Assembly (NCBI GenBank): GCA_013361525.1 | Contig: JABFXY010000134.1 | Location: 23,032 to 87,031 of the forward strand | From: Polyangiaceae bacterium | GTDB taxonomy: Bacteria > Myxococcota_A > Polyangia > Polyangiales > Polyangiaceae | Length of the DNA: 64,000 bases | Direction: 5' to 3' | Part shown: positions 6,598 through 16,247 of the stretch, piece after piece | Layout of the letters: each line of letters begins with the position of its first letter | Position numbering within the stretch: position 1 is the first letter of the stretch | Program-made: the position numbers and the translations under genes | The notes under the pieces: model-generated | What the model saw: the letters and a program-made list of their open reading frames with translations, nothing else | Database searches by the model: none | Told to the model about the DNA's origin: nothing

Positions 6598-9480
6598 TCA
6601 CGCGCGGCGGGTCTTCGCGACGAACTTGCGGTCGAACAGGCGCACGCGACGCACGAGCAGATCGAGCAGCATCAGGGCGATCGCCACGTAGATGAAGTTC
6701 GACCAGAGGTCCTCGTGGAAGGTGATCTTCTCGCCGTTCGGATCGAACACCTTCGCGACATTGTCGGGGTTGAAGAGCCCGCCGCCCGCCGCCGCGACGC
6801 TCGCGAGCAGCGCCTTGTCCGGCTCGAAGCTCGCGTACTCGCGCGGGTAGGGATTGGATACGTGGCCGTAGCTCACTGCGACGACCTTCGACGTGCCGTC
6901 GGGTAGCTCGCGCACGTGGTCGGCCTTCAAGAGGAAGCTGCCGTACTTGTCGAGCGGCATCTCGACCTCGTAACGACCGGGCGCCGTCTGTTTGAAGTCG
7001 ACCGTCTCCGTCTTGCAGGACGTCTTCTTCTTGGCGCGCGCAGGATCACAGCCGGAAGGATCCGGGCCGATGATGCTGAGCTTCGACTTCATCCCGTTCT
7101 CGAACTCTTCGTTGGTGGTGAACGCGTCGATCGAAGCGCGCAGGACGCCGCCGACGACCTCCGCCTTCATGTCGAGCTCGCGCGTCGTCTTCTGGCGCAT
7201 GTGCTCGCGCACGAGCTGACCCCAGAACTGCTCCCAACCGGGCCACTTCATCCATTCGACCGCCCAGCGCGCCTTCACGTCGGTCGTCCAGGCGATCGAC
7301 CACCCGAGACCGACGTGCCACCGCGCGAGGATCGGCTCCCCGGTGTCTTCGCTCACGAGGATCTCCTCGGCGGGCGGCGGCTTCATCTCCGTCGCGACGT
7401 AGCCGTGGAGGTACGGCGCGGTGCCGATCGCGATGCCGCGAAGGAACTGCGCGTCACCGGTCTGCTTGACCGGGAACCACTCTTCCACGGCCGCGTTTTG
7501 GGCGATGAGCTCGGTCTCTTTGGTGAAGATCTTGGGCAGGTTGTTCGCGTCGGGGACAGCGTGGAATCGGCCACCGCCCGTCTCCGCCATCATGCGGAGC
7601 AGCTGCTCGTCGAGGTCGTTGCCGAGGCCCACCGTCGTGACGGTGATCGACTCGGCGGCCATGCCCTGCACGAGCTCCTTGATGCCGCCGGTCGGCGCGC
7701 GACCGTCGGTGAGGAGGATGACGTGTTTACGGCGCGCCTGCGCCACCGTCATGTCCTGGAACGAGGCGTCGAGCGCGCTGAAGATCTCGGTGCCGCCGCC
7801 GGGTTGGATGCGTGAGATGTCGGCGTTGATGCGGGTGCGGTTGCGCGCCGGCTGAAGCTTCACGTAGCGGGTCGGCGACGAGTCGAACGCGATCACCTCG
7901 ATGAGGTCGCTCGGCGAAAGCGTCGCGACGGTGGCCTTTGCGGCTTCCTTCGCCATCTCCATCGGGAGGCCGGTCATGGATCCGGAGCGGTCGATCACGA
8001 GCGACATCGCGACGCTCGGGATCTCCTCTTTCTTGCTGCTCTCCATGCGCACCGGAAGGATGCGCTCCATCGTCGTACGCCCCCATCCCCCGAGGCCGTA
8101 GCCGACCTCGCCGCCGGCGAAGAGGAACCCACCGCCGAGGTCGCGCACATAGCGCTCGATCAGATCCTGTGCGGCGATCTCGAGCTGCTCTTTCGCGACG
8201 TCGGAGACGATGACGAAGTCGTAGGGCTGAATCTCGCCGATCGATCCGGGAAAACCGACGGGCGGCCGTACCTCGACGTCGAACTGCTGCGCGGTGAGCG
8301 CGTTGGCGAGCGGCGTGGCGTGTTGCGGCGTGCCTTCGATGTAGAGCACGCGCGGCCGACCAGGGACGTCGACCGACGTCTCGATGCGGTTGTTGCCGGT
8401 GAAGCGGTCTTCGCCGATTTGATCCAGCTCGAACGAGTACGTCATCGGCCCGGCGACGCGCACGACGCTCTTGAAGACGACATCGTTCGGTCCGGCCTTC
8501 AAATCGAGCTCGCGCACACCTTCGAGGCCGTTCAAGACCTCGTCCTGGTAGAGGCGTGCCCGCGCCTTCGTCGCGCGGCTGGCGTAGATCTTCGATTTTA
8601 TCTCGAAGGTCTCGCCGACCTTCACCGCGTCCGGCATCTTCAGCTCTTGCACCGCCACCTCGGGCGGCGTCGGCCGCGTGTACGGGATGGTGAAGAGCCG
8701 CACACCGAAGTCTTTGGCGCGGTTCGCCTCGGCGAGGAGATCGCCGTCCGTCTCCGAGCCGTCGGAGAGCACGACCGCGCGCTTCAAGTAGCCCGGCGGG
8801 TAGAGGCCGTACGCGAGCTGAAGGGCGGCCTGGAGATTCGACCCGGAGCCTTCGTTCGCGGGATCACCGCTCGCGTTCGGGTCGCCGTGCCGCTCGATCT
8901 TGAAGCTGCCGTCCTCCCCGATGTCGACGACCCGCGGCCGCTTCGCGAACGTGATGAGCCGTACCTGCCCTTCGTCGGGCTTCTCCAGCAGCGCTTGTTT
9001 GACGGTCGCTTCGGCGTCGGCGAGCGCTTCGTCCGGGACGGAGTTCGATACGTCGACGATGTAGACCGTGCAGGCCTTCTCCGTCGTCGCGGTTCGCGCG
9101 AGCCTCGATAGGCCGAGCGCTATCGCGATGATGAACGCAAACCGCAGCAGCAGCGACAGGATGCGCTGCGGCCACGGCAAGTCGGCGAGCGACTTGGGAA
9201 GGATCGCGACGAACCACGGCAACACCAGGACGAGCCCGAGGATCTTCGGGTCGAGCAGCTTGTAGGTGACGTCCTTGTGGCTGAAGCTCATCTCCGGGTT
9301 CGGGTGAACCAGGATGAACTTGCGGTACGCCCAGAACAGGATCCCGAAGAAGGCGATGCACGTCACCGCCCACAGGATGAAGCGCAGGACCTTCTGCAGC
9401 GTCCTTCGTCGCGCGGCGCTCGGCCCGGCGATCGCCGCGGGCCTACGTGACGGAGGGGGAGACTGAGCTTCGGCGCTCAT
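6598..9480 (-). CDS. Large membrane protein with two von Willebrand A domains
   Basis: A 960-residue inner-membrane protein, last gene of the MoxR operon. N-terminal membrane segments lie at about 34-57 and 80-128. The first VWA-like domain (about 137-270) has a degenerate metal site (IVDVSNS). Middle strands lead to a glutamine-amidotransferase-like segment (GRPRVLYIEG...GGGFLFAGGEVGYGLGG). A second VWA domain has a full MIDAS start, DRSGS at about 497-501, and LLTDGRAPTGG. A final membrane helix lies near the C-terminus. The ATG at 9480 overlaps the upstream stop (ATGA). Such proteins pair with MoxR ATPases and DUF58 proteins in Bat-like operons, probably as metal-dependent adhesion or chaperone scaffolds. 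The precise role is unknown. Confidence 0.9.
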   Translation of the reverse strand: MSAEAQSPPPSRRPAAIAGPSAARRRTLQKVLRFILWAVTCIAFFGILFWAYRKFILVHPNPEMSFSHKDVTYKLLDPKILGLVLVLPWFVAILPKSLADLPWPQRILSLLLRFAFIIAIALGLSRLARTATTEKACTVYIVDVSNSVPDEALADAEATVKQALLEKPDEGQVRLITFAKRPRVVDIGEDGSFKIERHGDPNASGDPANEGSGSNLQAALQLAYGLYPPGYLKRAVVLSDGSETDGDLLAEANRAKDFGVRLFTIPYTRPTPPEVAVQELKMPDAVKVGETFEIKSKIYASRATKARARLYQDEVLNGLEGVRELDLKAGPNDVVFKSVVRVAGPMTYSFELDQIGEDRFTGNNRIETSVDVPGRPRVLYIEGTPQHATPLANALTAQQFDVEVRPPVGFPGSIGEIQPYDFVIVSDVAKEQLEIAAQDLIERYVRDLGGGFLFAGGEVGYGLGGWGRTTMERILPVRMESSKKEEIPSVAMSLVIDRSGSMTGLPMEMAKEAAKATVATLSPSDLIEVIAFDSSPTRYVKLQPARNRTRINADISRIQPGGGTEIFSALDASFQDMTVAQARRKHVILLTDGRAPTGGIKELVQGMAAESITVTTVGLGNDLDEQLLRMMAETGGGRFHAVPDANNLPKIFTKETELIAQNAAVEEWFPVKQTGDAQFLRGIAIGTAPYLHGYVATEMKPPPAEEILVSEDTGEPILARWHVGLGWSIAWTTDVKARWAVEWMKWPGWEQFWGQLVREHMRQKTTRELDMKAEVVGGVLRASIDAFTTNEEFENGMKSKLSIIGPDPSGCDPARAKKKTSCKTETVDFKQTAPGRYEVEMPLDKYGSFLLKADHVRELPDGTSKVVAVSYGHVSNPYPREYASFEPDKALLASVAAAGGGLFNPDNVAKVFDPNGEKITFHEDLWSNFIYVAIALMLLDLLVRRVRLFDRKFVAKTRRA

Positions 9481-11498
9481 ACCGTGATCCTCCGGTGGTA
9501 GGTGAGCCACTCGATGACGCTGATCGCGACGACCGCGATGAGCAGGTACGCCCAGATCTCGTTACGCACGCCGATGGTGAAGCCTTCGACCTCGCCGGCT
9601 TCTTTGTCGCCGATCACGAGCTTGTCCTGAGGCTTGATGACGCTCTCGACCGGGTCGGCGAGGTTCGCGGCGAACTCGGTCGTGAACGATTCATCGTCGT
9701 CCTTGCTGTCGGAGACGCTGCCTTCGGGTCCCCCGCCCTTCGTGCGCAGCGTGTAGAAGCCGGCACGGTCACCGAAGTACACGGCGCGGCCCTCTTCGAT
9801 CGGCACGAGGCGTTTGTCGACCTCCGTCTCTTTCGCCTCGGGAGGCGCGTCTTCGGCCGGCAGCTGGTTGCGCACGAGCTCCGCCTCTTGCAGCGTCGAG
9901 GGCGCTGGGATGCGCCACACGGAGCCGGTCTGGAAGCTCGAGATGTACGACGTGTCCTCTTCGACGAAGTCGTTGATGATGTTGAGCACGAGGAGCGGCC
10001 AGGAGATCCGCAGCGGAAGGTCGCTCTCCCGAACGTCGAAGCCGATCGCGACGAACTTCATGCCCGCGCGTCGCCCGGCGATCATGATCGGCCCCTTGAA
10101 GCTCGAGCCGACGACCTTGTCCTCTTTGTTGCCCTTGAGGATGTGTGCGCGACCGATGTTCACCGTCGTGAGCTGCGTGTGCCGCACGATGGGGTGATCC
10201 GCGTCGATCTCGTCGAAGCCGAGCCCTTCGTCTTCGCTCGTGAGCTCTTTGTCGACCGTGAACGGAACGTCTTTTCCGGTCGGATTGATGTAGAGGACGT
10301 GGCCCGATCCGGGCGCGACCGCGGGCGCGACGTTGTCGAAGATCGTGACGTCGAAGGCGCCCTCGGTCGGGTACTTCGCGGGTGAGACCGTCGTCACGTC
10401 GAGGTACTCGTCGAGCAGCAGCGCCGCATCGAGGTACGTGTTGTTGCCGTCGGTGACGACCTGGATGCGCGCGCGCCGGCGCTCGGGCATCAACGCATAG
10501 GCGACGTCGTCGGCCGGGAGATCGTCGTGCACGCGAACGGGTCGGCCGGTGTTCGGATCCGTCTCGGCCTCGGGTGTGACGAGCGAGATCTCCGCGCGAA
10601 GCCGGTGCGAGGCGCCCGACAGGTTCGTGAGAAAGCGCGAGTCTTTCTGCCCGGCGGGGAGCTTGAAGCGGAACAGATGCGTCTGCATCTCGTCGCCGTA
10701 GAGCCGGAGCTCGAGATCGAGCTCCTCTTCCCCGGTGTTGGTGACCTCGACCATCGCTTCGTAGCGAGTCTTGTCGAGCGGGTACCGGCGAACCGAAAAG
10801 CCCGTGATGGCCGCGTTGCGGTTGCGCTCGCCGACGTGGATGTACGAGAGCTTTACGTCGCCGAGGGTCACCGGGCCTTGCGCGTCGACGGGGGCGCCAA
10901 TCGCGCCGTCCGATACGACGATGATCTCGGGCGACGACAGGCCGCGCAGCGTGTCCGTCGCGAAACGAAGGCCGCGCGCAAAGTCCGCGCGCGTGTCGCT
11001 CGGCCGCACCGCGCCGACGGCTCGCTCGAGCTCCGGAACGTCGCCGGTCAGCGTCGATAGCGGCGTGATGGTCGAGTCCATTTGGGCGATCATCATCCGG
11101 TCGCTCGAGCCGAGACCGCGGACGATGCTCGAGAGCTTCAGAAGACCGGCCGACAAGCGCGTCGGTTCGACGTCGGCGGCCTGCATGCTCGCGCTCGTGT
11201 CCACGAGGACGACCACGTTTCGCCCCTCGGTGCGCTTCGCCGCGGTGCGCGGATCACCGAGCGCGAAGAGGAGCAGGGCGAGGACGAGCAGCTGGAGGAG
11301 CAGCGAGAGCAGGCGCTTGAGCTGCGAAAAAAGCGACGTTGCCTGCTTGTCGCGGAGGATCCGATCCCAAATTTTCGAGAACGGAACCGCGACCGGGCGG
11401 CGCTTCAGCTTCAGGATGTAGAAGACGACGATGAGCCCGCCGGCGATGCCGCCGACCAGGAACAGCTGCTGAAGAGGAACGCCGACGAAGTGGAACAT
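9477..11498 (-). CDS. BatA-like N-terminal membrane domain and VWA protein
   Basis: A 673-residue protein. The N-terminus has the BatA-type hairpin of two membrane helices (about 8-30 and 60-82) separated by a basic loop (LKLKRRPVAVPFSKIW). A VWA domain follows with the MIDAS motif VDTSASM and later VVSDGAIGAP. Long periplasmic beta-rich domains come next, then a C-terminal membrane helix before YHRRITV. It lies 5 bases after the DUF58 gene and is coupled to the 960-residue VWA gene. By family analogy it is an envelope protein handled by the MoxR ATPase. No enzymatic residues other than the metal site are seen. Confidence 0.9.
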   Translation of the reverse strand: MFHFVGVPLQQLFLVGGIAGGLIVVFYILKLKRRPVAVPFSKIWDRILRDKQATSLFSQLKRLLSLLLQLLVLALLLFALGDPRTAAKRTEGRNVVVLVDTSASMQAADVEPTRLSAGLLKLSSIVRGLGSSDRMMIAQMDSTITPLSTLTGDVPELERAVGAVRPSDTRADFARGLRFATDTLRGLSSPEIIVVSDGAIGAPVDAQGPVTLGDVKLSYIHVGERNRNAAITGFSVRRYPLDKTRYEAMVEVTNTGEEELDLELRLYGDEMQTHLFRFKLPAGQKDSRFLTNLSGASHRLRAEISLVTPEAETDPNTGRPVRVHDDLPADDVAYALMPERRRARIQVVTDGNNTYLDAALLLDEYLDVTTVSPAKYPTEGAFDVTIFDNVAPAVAPGSGHVLYINPTGKDVPFTVDKELTSEDEGLGFDEIDADHPIVRHTQLTTVNIGRAHILKGNKEDKVVGSSFKGPIMIAGRRAGMKFVAIGFDVRESDLPLRISWPLLVLNIINDFVEEDTSYISSFQTGSVWRIPAPSTLQEAELVRNQLPAEDAPPEAKETEVDKRLVPIEEGRAVYFGDRAGFYTLRTKGGGPEGSVSDSKDDDESFTTEFAANLADPVESVIKPQDKLVIGDKEAGEVEGFTIGVRNEIWAYLLIAVVAISVIEWLTYHRRITV

Positions 11499-11503
11499 GA
11501 GCG

Positions 11504-12445
11504 CTACCGGAGAAACCCGCCCCGGCGGAAGACGCGAAGAATGAGATCGTCGAACGGGACCTCGACGTTCGCTTCGTAGTAGCTCACCTGCTTCTTCGTG
11601 CAGAACCTTTGCACGCCCGCGATGTATTGGTCGTACGCCTCGGCATACTTCTCCAACACGCGCTTCGTCACCGTCACCTCGCGCTCGTCACCGCTCTCGC
11701 AGTCGTAGACGCGGATGTCGCCCGCGAGCTGCGGCGTCTTGTCCTGCGGATCGGTGAGGTGCAAAACGAACGGCTCGAACTTCGCGTAGCGGAGCACGTT
11801 GATGCCCTTTTCGAAACCGCTCGGGTCGTAGAGATCGCTCAAGAGGACGGCGAGGCCGCGGCGCTTGTGTTGCGCGACGAAGGTGCGCAGCGAATCTTCG
11901 AGATCGGTCCGCCCCTCGGGCTGGATCCCGTTCAAGAAGCGAAAGATGCGGAAGATGCGCTGCTTGCCGCGAGTCTCGGGCATGCGCCCGCTGAGCTCGT
12001 CGGTCGCGGAGACGATGGTGACGCGGTCGAGGTTCGCGAGACCGACGTACGCGAGCGCGGCGCAGAGGCGTTTTGCTTGGCGGAGCTTCTCCCCGTCGCC
12101 GAACCCCATCGAGCGCGAGCTGTCGATGATGAAGTAGATGCTGAGATCCTCTTCCTCTTCGTAAAGGCGGATGAGCAGACGGTGAAAGCGGCTGTACGCG
12201 TGCCAGTCCAGGGAGCGAAGGTCGTCACCGGGGGCGTAGTCGCGGTGATCGGCGAACTCGACGCCGGAGCCGACCTTCTTCGTGCGGCGCTCGGAGCGCA
12301 TCGCGCCCGAGAAGATCCGCTTCGACACCATCGCGAGGTAGTCGAGCTTGCGCTGGAACTCGTCGTCGAAGAGATCTTCCGCGGGCAACGCTGCGCGCCC
12401 TCGGATGCTCGTCGGGCCGCGCGAAAAGATGTCGAGGATCCCCAT
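11504..12445 (-). CDS. DUF58 domain protein
   Basis: A 313-residue cytosolic protein with the DUF58 signature near residues 66-85 (HRDYAPGDDLRSLDWHAYSR), followed by a VWA-like core with IIDSSRSMGFGD. DUF58 proteins are the regular partner of MoxR AAA ATPases and VWA proteins in bacterial operons. The spacing here (15 bases after moxR, 5 before the next gene) fits one transcript. Length is normal for the family. The biochemical role of DUF58 is not established. Confidence 0.95.
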   Translation of the reverse strand: MGILDIFSRGPTSIRGRAALPAEDLFDDEFQRKLDYLAMVSKRIFSGAMRSERRTKKVGSGVEFADHRDYAPGDDLRSLDWHAYSRFHRLLIRLYEEEEDLSIYFIIDSSRSMGFGDGEKLRQAKRLCAALAYVGLANLDRVTIVSATDELSGRMPETRGKQRIFRIFRFLNGIQPEGRTDLEDSLRTFVAQHKRRGLAVLLSDLYDPSGFEKGINVLRYAKFEPFVLHLTDPQDKTPQLAGDIRVYDCESGDEREVTVTKRVLEKYAEAYDQYIAGVQRFCTKKQVSYYEANVEVPFDDLILRVFRRGGFLR

Positions 12446-12460
12446 CGGATGTGTCCTCTT

Positions 12461-13489
12461 TTACTTCGCCGTCTCCGGGAGATTCTTCGTGATGTTCTTG
12501 ATCACTTCGTCGGTCTTGATGCCTTCGGCTTCGCCCTCGAAGTTCAGAAGGACGCGGTGCCGGAGCGCAGGGAGCGCGACGAACTTCACGTCCTCGATCC
12601 CCGGCGCGTAGCGCCCCTCCATGAGGGCGCGAACCTTCGCGCCGAGGATGATGGCTTGCGCGCCGCGCGGCGATGAGCCGAACTTGACGAAGCGCTTCAC
12701 GGCGTCGAACGTCGTCGCCTCGGGGTGCGTCGACTGGAGCAACCGCACGACGTAGTCCTGCACGTGGTGGGCGACGGGCACGTCGCGCACCAGCGTCTGC
12801 AGCTCGAGAATTTGCTCCTTCGATGCGGTTGCCCCGGCGCGCGTGCTCTCGGTGCCGGTGGTGCGATTCAGAATCTGATGCAGCTCCTCACGGCCGGGAA
12901 ACGGCACGTGCAGCTTGAAGAAGAAGCGGTCCAGCTGTGCTTCGGGGAGCGGGTAGGTGCCTTCGCTCTCGAGCGGGTTCTGCGTCGCGAGAACGAAGAA
13001 CGGCTTGTCGAGCTCGTACGTACGCGTCGACACCGTCACGCGTTGCTCCTGCATCGCCTCGAGGAGCGCGGACTGCGTCTTCGGGGTCGCGCGGTTGATC
13101 TCGTCCGCGAGGACGACGTTCGCGAAGATGGGGCCTTTGCGGAAGCTCATGTCGCGCTTGCCGCCCTCGTCGGAGATGACCGTCGTACCGATGATATCGG
13201 CGGGCATCATGTCCGGCGTGAACTGGATGCGCGCGAAATCGAGGCTCAGCGCGTCGGCGATCGTGCGGACGAGCAGCGTCTTTCCGAGGCCCGGCACACC
13301 TTCGAGCAGCGCGTGCGAGCCGGCCATCATGCAGGTGAGGACGCCGTCGACGATCTCTCGGTTGCCGACGATGACCTTGCCGACCTCTTCGCGGAGGGCG
13401 CCGATGATCTTCTGGAAGCGGGCGACCTCTTCCCTGCCGCTCTCGCCGCTCGCCTTCGCCACGTCCGCCTTCTTGTCTTTGTCCGCCAT
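12461..13489 (-). CDS. MoxR family AAA+ ATPase
   Basis: A 342-residue AAA+ ATPase with Walker A GVPGLGKT, Walker B VVLADEINRATPKTQ, the sensor region VLATQNPLESEGTYPLPEAQLDRF, and the C-terminal AAA lid. MoxR ATPases act as chaperones that assemble or load metal into VWA-domain proteins, and the partner VWA genes are the next three in this operon. I chose the ATG at 13489, preceded by AAGGA, over a longer frame from 13534. The first 25 residues are lysine-rich. Nothing suggests inactivation. Confidence 0.95.
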   Translation of the reverse strand: MADKDKKADVAKASGESGREEVARFQKIIGALREEVGKVIVGNREIVDGVLTCMMAGSHALLEGVPGLGKTLLVRTIADALSLDFARIQFTPDMMPADIIGTTVISDEGGKRDMSFRKGPIFANVVLADEINRATPKTQSALLEAMQEQRVTVSTRTYELDKPFFVLATQNPLESEGTYPLPEAQLDRFFFKLHVPFPGREELHQILNRTTGTESTRAGATASKEQILELQTLVRDVPVAHHVQDYVVRLLQSTHPEATTFDAVKRFVKFGSSPRGAQAIILGAKVRALMEGRYAPGIEDVKFVALPALRHRVLLNFEGEAEGIKTDEVIKNITKNLPETAK

Positions 13490-13608
13490 GATGTCCTTGT
13501 CGCGCTCGACTCGATGCTTCGGCAGCGCGATCAACGCGCCGCCCGTCGTTCAACTTTCAGGTGCCCGCACGACGCAGCCCACTCGGGGTGGCGGCGCGGG
13601 CACGAGCT

Positions 13609-15762
13609 TCACTCGTCGCGCGGCCCGATGAGCCGGAAGTATTGCCGCACGTAGAAGCGATAACCGTCGGGGATGTCTTCCTGTTTCATGTCCTCTTCGG
13701 CGACGGTTCGGTACTTCTTGAACCACTCTTCGTATTCGGCGCCGCGGAAACCTCGCTCGGCGGCGGAGCGAATCGTCTTCGAAGCGCTCGATCCGCTGTT
13801 GGTCTCCTGGCCCATCTGCTCGACGTTGTGGGTTTCCATGTTGGGGTCGGTGCTCTCGCCCGCGACCGGACCGCCTGATCCGGTGCCCCAATCCTTGCCG
13901 CCTTTGCCGGCGCCTTCGCCGGGCTGGTTGCCGGCTCCGCCCATGCCGGGAATCGGCGCGCCGCCGGGGCCGAGACCGATCTGGAGCTCGAGGCCTTCGC
14001 CCTCGCCTTCTCCTTCGCCCGAACCCTTGCCCTTGCGCTTGCCTTTGCCCTTGGGCCCTTCGGGGCCGTCTTCGCCTTCGCCCTCTTCGCCTTCGCCTTC
14101 TTCGCCCTGGTTGCCGTTGCCCTGCTGGTCGCCCTGCTCTTCGCCCTCTTCTCCCTCGTCGTCGGGCTCTTCACCGCTGCCGCTGCTCTTGCGGCCCTTG
14201 CGACCTTTGCTCTTGCCGTTCGCTTTGCGGGCGAAGCTCTCGCGCATGCGCTTTCGCGTCTTGCTGCTGGGACCCTCTTGCCGGATGAGCTCGCGCAGCT
14301 CTTCGAGCTTCTTCTTGAGCTCTTCCTTTTCCTTCTCGCTCTGGGCCTCGCGCTCCATCCGCTTGAGGTCTTCGGCGGCCTGCTTGAGCTTCTCGGACGC
14401 TTTCTGGATGTCCTCCGGCGTGATGCCGAGCTCTTTCATCAGCTGGGCGGCCGCATCGGCGAGCTCGCGGTCGAGGCGCTCGAGCTCACGGTTCGCAGAC
14501 GCTTGCGCCTGTGACTCGCGGTCGAGGCGCTCGAGCTCGCGCTCCTTCTTCTTGAGGAGCTTCTCCTCCTCTTCCTTCTTCTTCGGATCTTTCTCCTCTT
14601 CGATTTGCTTCTTCTTCTTGAGGAGCTCCTCTTTCATTTCCTCGCGGCGCTTGTTGATCTCCTCGAGGGCCTTCTTGCGGTTTTCGACCGCCTTCTTGAG
14701 GGCGTCGCGCAGCTTCTGGAGCTGAGCCTTGTCGACCGGCTTCTTCTTGTCGGTGACGCGCTCGGCGAGCTTGCGCATCTCCTCTTCGGCCTTCTTGAGG
14801 TCGTTCTCCTTCAGGGCCTGGGCGAGGTTCTTTGCGAGCTCGCTCTTGTCGAGCGCCTTCGAAGTTTCGTTCAGCTCCTGGGCGATCTTGTCGCGGTCTT
14901 TCTTCCAGTCGGTGACGAGCTCACGCTCGAGCGCCTCCATCTGGCGGAAGGCTTCACTGCGCTCGAGGCGCTTTGCGGCGAGGTCCTCGATCAGCTTGTT
15001 GAACTTGTCGATCGCCGACTTCATCTCCGGAGGCTGATCGGGGCGCTTGAGCTCGTCGGCCTCTTCACGCAGGGCTTTGAGGTCGTCCTTGTTGAGGTCG
15101 AGCGTGTTCGCCTGAACCGGCGGCGTCACCTTCTCCGGCTCGGGACGTACGGTGCGGATCTCGAACACCGACACGAGGCCGAGCATGCCGACCGACGGCA
15201 CGAGCAACAGCGGAAACAGCCACCAAGAGACGATCGCCGCGGCGAAGAGCGGCGCGGCAACCGCGGCCCCGAGGGTCCGTTTGGATGGCCGCGCAGCGAC
15301 GTACGTGCAGGCCTCGTCGATCGCGGCCTGCATCAGAGCCGTGCGTTGCCCCGCCGGGACGGACGCGAACTCGATCGCGTTGGTCAGGCGGCCATCGAGG
15401 CCGTGGTGCTTGTCGAGCGCGACCGCGCCGGCGTTCGGCGAAAGCGGCAGGAAGAACGCGACGAGCAACGACGTGGCCGCCACCGCCGCGATGCCGAAGA
15501 AGACGCGGTACGCGGCGACCTCGGGGAGGAATGTCGGATAGACCTTGTGAACGGCGAGCGAGGCCGCGACGAGGAGAATCCCGATTGGGACGACGAGCGG
15601 CGTAATCCCGAGGACACGCGCGAGCCGCATCCGAAACTGGACGATGCGCGTCGCGCGCTGGATGCGACCGAGAACACCGCCGATGTCGACGCTCGTCTGC
15701 CCCACGACGCTCGCGTCTCTCGCGTTGGCTTCCACGTCCTTCGAAGAATCGGAGCTGCTCAT
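13609..15762 (-). CDS. Membrane-anchored Lys/Glu-rich coiled-coil protein, first gene of the MoxR operon
   Basis: A 717-residue protein starting at the ATG at 15762. The N-terminal third has several hydrophobic segments (about 50-70, 85-110 and 175-215), so it sits in the inner membrane. Residues from about 240 to 540 are a very long Lys/Glu coiled coil. This is followed by a low-complexity Gly/Glu/Lys region with many GEGE and KGKGKRKGKG runs, and a short conserved-looking C-terminal end (EEWFKKYRTVAEEDM, YRFYVRQYFRLI). The architecture resembles DUF4175-type partners of MoxR/VWA operons. It is probably a structural or tethering subunit. The gap to moxR is 119 bases. The function is unknown. 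Confidence 0.85.
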   Translation of the reverse strand: MSSSDSSKDVEANARDASVVGQTSVDIGGVLGRIQRATRIVQFRMRLARVLGITPLVVPIGILLVAASLAVHKVYPTFLPEVAAYRVFFGIAAVAATSLLVAFFLPLSPNAGAVALDKHHGLDGRLTNAIEFASVPAGQRTALMQAAIDEACTYVAARPSKRTLGAAVAAPLFAAAIVSWWLFPLLLVPSVGMLGLVSVFEIRTVRPEPEKVTPPVQANTLDLNKDDLKALREEADELKRPDQPPEMKSAIDKFNKLIEDLAAKRLERSEAFRQMEALERELVTDWKKDRDKIAQELNETSKALDKSELAKNLAQALKENDLKKAEEEMRKLAERVTDKKKPVDKAQLQKLRDALKKAVENRKKALEEINKRREEMKEELLKKKKQIEEEKDPKKKEEEEKLLKKKERELERLDRESQAQASANRELERLDRELADAAAQLMKELGITPEDIQKASEKLKQAAEDLKRMEREAQSEKEKEELKKKLEELRELIRQEGPSSKTRKRMRESFARKANGKSKGRKGRKSSGSGEEPDDEGEEGEEQGDQQGNGNQGEEGEGEEGEGEDGPEGPKGKGKRKGKGSGEGEGEGEGLELQIGLGPGGAPIPGMGGAGNQPGEGAGKGGKDWGTGSGGPVAGESTDPNMETHNVEQMGQETNSGSSASKTIRSAAERGFRGAEYEEWFKKYRTVAEEDMKQEDIPDGYRFYVRQYFRLIGPRDE

Positions 15763-16247
15763 GATTCGGCAGGGTCTTCCTTTGTGCGGGACAACGTCGA
15801 GAGCGGCACGCCCACGCGAAACGACAGCAGGAGCCAGTGTAGCGTCGAAGATGGTGCGGCGCACCGCCTCGACCTCCGCCGTGCGGCCGCTCGCGTACAC
15901 GTCCTCATGTGGGACGTGAATGTGACGGGCGATGCGGGCGAAAGTTCCTTCACCTGGTCCTCACGCTGCACGCTCGAAAGGAGCGAATCATTCCAACCTG
16001 GCGCGCACAGGCTTGGGTGCCTAGTGCGAGCGTAGCGAGCACCCCCCAAGGCGGGACCCAAGCCGTCGTGCGCGCGCGAGAAAACATAAGCTTCGGAACC
16101 GCACCCCACGCTCCTCCTTTGCTTTGCGAACGCTCTCGGACACGCCTCACCCACGTCCGTCGTAGCGAACCGTCTCGGTTCCGTCGCTTCGCGCTGTGAG
16201 GCCCGATCGGGCGACAGGCTTGACCTGGCCGATAGAGCTGTACTTTC
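15763..16247. other. 485-base divergent intergenic region
   Basis: This gap separates the minus-strand MoxR operon from the plus-strand H1-tailed receiver gene, so it should carry both promoters. I find no convincing open reading frame, tRNA or sigma70 pair. Its only clear structure is the element at 16001-16075 described separately. The listed frames that cross it have no recognisable protein character. Confidence 0.6.
16001..16075. repeat. Structured element, copy A (covaries with copy B at 22660-22732)
   Basis: The outer stem GCGCGCAC (16001-16008) pairs with GTGCGCGC (16068-16075). After an internal loop of one or two bases against GTC, a second perfect stem GGCTTGGGT (16010-16018) pairs with ACCCAAGCC (16056-16064). 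Inside is a small GTGC...GCAC hairpin (16024-16042) with a GAGCG-AGCGA loop. Copy B keeps the architecture but changes paired bases on both sides. An A-rich stretch follows (GAGAAAACATAAG). Confidence 0.8.

Noticed and set aside
13673..14725. 350-codon plus-strand frame rich in Ser/Pro
   Set aside because: It is a shadow of the Lys/Glu coiled-coil gene on the other strand; the Ser-rich bias comes from its GAG/AAG codons.
16220..16246. TTGACC...TACTTT promoter-like pair before the H1-tailed receiver
   Set aside because: The spacing is only 15 bases and the -10 box abuts the start codon, which would make the mRNA leaderless.
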